From Paractinoplanes toevensis (GTDB taxonomy: Bacteria > Actinomycetota > Actinomycetes > Mycobacteriales > Micromonosporaceae), in assembly GCF_018332695.1 (NCBI RefSeq), contig NZ_BOQN01000156.1, positions 1-64,000 of the forward strand: a DNA stretch of 64,000 nt, in the 5' to 3' direction. The first letter of the stretch is position 1. Each line of letters starts with the position of its first letter. This document shows, one piece after another, positions 61,827 through 64,000 of this stretch. The position numbers and the translations under genes are program-made. Under the pieces are notes generated by a model, which did no database searches, was not told the DNA's origin, and saw only the letters and a program-made list of their open reading frames with translations.

Positions 61827-63013
61827 CAGAGGGGAACCCCGTTCTTGCAGGCGGTCGTGATGTTCTTGTTGTGCTGGGCGAGGCTGTCGGTGAAGGCCGA
61901 GTTGCCGTCCTTGTCGATCGCCACGAAGTACAGCCAGTTGCCGGCGGCCGGCTGCATCGCACCCTGCAGGGCGGCCTGGCCGGGGTTGTCGATCGGGCCG
62001 ATCGGCAGGCCGAGCTTGCTCTTGGTGTTGTACGGGTTCTTCGGGTCGTCGATCTCCTCGGGCGACAGCTGGCCGGAGTGCTTGGCCGCCTTGCCCTGGA
62101 CCTGGAGCCAGTAGTTCGCGGTCACGTCGAACTGCAGCGGCATCTTCGCCTTGTAGGCCCGGTTGTAGGCCACCCGGGCGACCTTCGGCAGGTCCTTCGG
62201 CACGCCCGCCTCGGCCTGCGCCAGCGAACCCACGATCAGCGCCTCGTAGGGCGAGACCGACAGACTGTTCTGCACGTTGTCGACGAAGCCCATCTCCGTG
62301 GTGACGTCGACGAATCGCTTCACCATCACGGTGAGGATCTGCTTGGCGTCCAGCTTCGGGTCGAACTCGTACGTGTCCGGGAAGAGGAAGCCCTCGATGC
62401 TGGTCTTCGCGGCCGGCTTGCCGTCGCGGCGGTTGAACCAGAAGGGCGGCACCCCGAGGTCGACCGGGTTCTTGGCCGCCGTCTGGAAGTCCTTGAGCGG
62501 GATGTTCGTGGCCTTCGCGAGGGTGTCGAACACCTGCATGCTCGTGAAACCCTCTTTGATGGTCACGCCGGAGGTGATCCGCGCCTTCGGGTCGAGCAGC
62601 AGCGTCACCGCGTTGGCCGCGGACATCTGCTTCTTCATGTTGTACGTGCCCGACTGGATGTTCTTGCCGCGCGGGTTCTCGCCCGCGGCGTTCGTGAACG
62701 CCTTGGTGGATTTCACCACGTCGGAATCGACCAGGGTGTTGCCGATGTCGGTGAGCGTCGCATCTTTCTCGATGGTCACCTGAACCGGATCAGTGCCGGG
62801 ACCGTCGTAATCGGCCGCGGTGAAGAATCCCTTCACCTTGTTGTAGCCGAAGAAGACACCGCCGCCCAACAGCGCTAACAGAACAAAAGCCATCAAAAAG
62901 GCGACGCCGGACTTACCCGAGCCCTTCTTGCCACCGCCGCGGGCACCCCGCCGATGGCGAGGTCGTCCGCGTTCGGCGTGCTCGTCGAACGCCAGGTCCA
63001 GCTCGTCGATCAT
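61823..63013 (-). CDS. mltG: endolytic murein transglycosylase
   Basis: MltG cleaves nascent glycan strands and sets their length. The 396-residue protein has a short basic cytosolic tail (about 1-38), one membrane helix (about 39-60, GVAFLMAFVLLALLGGGVFF) and an extracellular YceG domain. The domain has the LysM-like part (about 75-140) and the catalytic Glu in LAQAEAGVPKDLPKVARV, with LPIGPIDNPGQAALQGAM near the end. Its stop overlaps the aroE start codon and its ATG overlaps the ruvX stop. Confidence 0.95.
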   Translation of the reverse strand: MIDELDLAFDEHAERGRPRHRRGARGGGKKGSGKSGVAFLMAFVLLALLGGGVFFGYNKVKGFFTAADYDGPGTDPVQVTIEKDATLTDIGNTLVDSDVVKSTKAFTNAAGENPRGKNIQSGTYNMKKQMSAANAVTLLLDPKARITSGVTIKEGFTSMQVFDTLAKATNIPLKDFQTAAKNPVDLGVPPFWFNRRDGKPAAKTSIEGFLFPDTYEFDPKLDAKQILTVMVKRFVDVTTEMGFVDNVQNSLSVSPYEALIVGSLAQAEAGVPKDLPKVARVAYNRAYKAKMPLQFDVTANYWLQVQGKAAKHSGQLSPEEIDDPKNPYNTKSKLGLPIGPIDNPGQAALQGAMQPAAGNWLYFVAIDKDGNSAFTDSLAQHNKNITTACKNGVPLC

Positions 63014-63468
63014 CTCTGCCTCCGCTGCGCGTCCAGCCAGCTCTGCAGGATCTCCACCGCGGCCGCCTGATCGACGACCGCCCGCTGTCGCTTACCCCGA
63101 ACACCTCGCTCGGCGAGCCGTCGCGTCGCGACCACGGTCGACATCCTTTCGTCCGCCAGCACGATCGGCACCTCGCCGACCGCTTCCGCCAGTCGCCCAG
63201 CGTACGCACGAATGTCGATGGCGGCAGGACCCTCGGCGCCGTTGAGGCGCACCGGAAGCCCCACCACGATCCCGACCGCCTCGTGTTCCCCCACGAGACG
63301 GACGAGCTCAGCTATGTCGCCGGGCACGGCATCGGCTGCCGCACCCATGTCACGGGGCACCGTGACCAGGGGGGTGGCCAGGATCCCGTCAGGGTCGCTG
63401 ACGGCGACCCCGACGCGCACCTTACCGACATCGACGCCCAGCCGCCTACCCCGCGACAGTGCGCTCAT
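63010..63468 (-). CDS. ruvX: putative pre-16S rRNA nuclease (YqgF/RuvX)
   Basis: This 152-residue RNase H-fold protein matures the 16S 5' end and is also called a Holliday-junction resolvase-like protein. The Asp-rich active site shows RRLGVDVGKVRVGVAVSDPD near the start, GIVVGLPVRLNGAEG in the middle, and a final ADERMSTV plus DQAAAVEILQSWLD with the C-terminal Asp. It lies between alaS and mltG, the usual actinobacterial order. Confidence 0.94.
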   Translation of the reverse strand: MSALSRGRRLGVDVGKVRVGVAVSDPDGILATPLVTVPRDMGAAADAVPGDIAELVRLVGEHEAVGIVVGLPVRLNGAEGPAAIDIRAYAGRLAEAVGEVPIVLADERMSTVVATRRLAERGVRGKRQRAVVDQAAAVEILQSWLDAQRRQR

Positions 63469-63491
63469 GCCGTCACCCTCCGCGTTTTTCG

Positions 63492-64000
63492 TCAGACCGA
63501 AGCCTCACCGACGGCCGACTCGACCGCTGCGAGCAGGCTCGGAACCTGGTCAGCCGGCAGACCGCCACCCTGCGCGATGTCGGCGTTACCGCCGCCCCGC
63601 CCGGAGAACGCGCCCTTGACCAGGTCGGCCGCGGACAGCCCGCGGCTCTTGGCCACGCCGTTGATCGCCACGATCAGCGACGCCTTCCCGTTCGACCGGG
63701 ACGCGACCGCCACCACCGCCGGGCGGCCGGCATCGATCTTGCCCCGAATCTCCTGGGCAAGGGTACGCACATCGTTGCCCGCCGCGCCCTCCGGCGCCTC
63801 GACCCCGACGTACGCGACGCCACGCACGTCCCGCGCCTGCTCGGCGAGCGCACCGGCACCACCGAGCACCATCTGCGCGCGCAGTTTCTCGAGCTCCTTC
63901 TCCGCGTCGCGCAGCGCCGTCACGGTCTGCTCGACCCGGTCGGCGACCTGGTCACCGGGCACCCGGAACAGGTCGGCCAGCCGGGTGACCAGCAGGTGTT
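63492..64000 (-). CDS. alaS: alanine-tRNA ligase, C-terminal part (5' end beyond window)
   Basis: Only the last 168 or so codons are in the window. The visible sequence is LADLFRVPGDQVADRVEQTV, a coiled coil (about 30-60 of the fragment) and the C-Ala domain with VAVASRSNGKASLIVAING and the Gly-rich end GAFSGRGGGNADIAQGGGLP. This is the AlaRS C-terminus, which helps bind tRNA-Ala. It continues past 64000 on the same strand and ends 23 bases before ruvX. Confidence 0.93.
   Translation of the reverse strand, partial: HLLVTRLADLFRVPGDQVADRVEQTVTALRDAEKELEKLRAQMVLGGAGALAEQARDVRGVAYVGVEAPEGAAGNDVRTLAQEIRGKIDAGRPAVVAVASRSNGKASLIVAINGVAKSRGLSAADLVKGAFSGRGGGNADIAQGGGLPADQVPSLLAAVESAVGEASV

Overview
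The window is high-GC DNA with dense, mostly minus-strand operons, four-base start/stop overlaps and many GTG starts. Several markers point to an actinobacterium: BldD with its cyclic-di-GMP signature, the actinobacterial integration host factor mihF, a PriA without helicase motifs, and the order alaS-ruvX-mltG-aro-efp-nusB-bldD-pyr-mihF-gmk-rpoZ-coaBC-metK-priA-def-fmt-rsmB-rpe-rib. A Micromonosporaceae member (Actinoplanes-like) is my best inference from gene order and codon use; the sequence does not prove it.

Left end (1-6.0 kb) is accessory and partly decayed. It holds an IS110-like transposase scrap at the edge, a YCII protein divergent from a Crp/Fnr regulator, a rhamnose-mutarotase-like gene, small overlapping unknown ORFs, and remnants of Imm8-like, barstar and TPR genes. 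The intact island is a secreted CBM2-GH62 arabinofuranosidase behind a perfect palindromic operator. A MerR gene closes the region.

6.0-13.7 kb is translation: pheT-pheS, a zinc alcohol dehydrogenase, a TrmH/SpoU-type RNA methyltransferase, and rplT-rpmI-infC, where infC begins with an ATC codon. 13.3-14.9 kb holds a PH-like membrane protein, hisG and hisE. 14.9-17.9 kb is a polar amino-acid ABC importer plus a small secreted protein.

17.9-21.6 kb is the riboflavin operon ribD-ribC-ribBA-ribH under an FMN riboswitch. It is followed by a receiver-GGDEF protein, rpe, a septum-formation-type lipoprotein, an ArsR regulator and an unusual crotonase with a remnant dehydrogenase half. 26.2-29.1 kb is rsmB-fmt-def. 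Upstream of def, a TIR-domain protein and a cytochrome P450 form a two-gene insertion before priA (33.2-35.7 kb). This pair is the best candidate for an undescribed system.

35.7-41.1 kb has a TetR regulator and methyltransferase pair with two operator copies, metK, coaBC, rpoZ, gmk and mihF. 41.2-51.9 kb is pyrimidine synthesis (pyrF, then pyrD, carB, carA, pyrC, pyrB, pyrR) with a PyrR-binding RNA loop next to the pyrR ribosome binding site. bioA, a tRNA-Val anticodon-arm fragment and an inverted repeat interrupt it between pyrD and pyrF.

52.2-64 kb is bldD, a cyclase-like remnant, nusB, efp and the shikimate genes aroQ, aroB, aroK, aroC and aroE. These are interleaved with a Clp-N protein, a quinone-oxidoreductase-like gene and an MFS exporter. 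The end holds mltG, ruvX and the 3' part of alaS. aroE appears to start at a CTG that overlaps the mltG stop.
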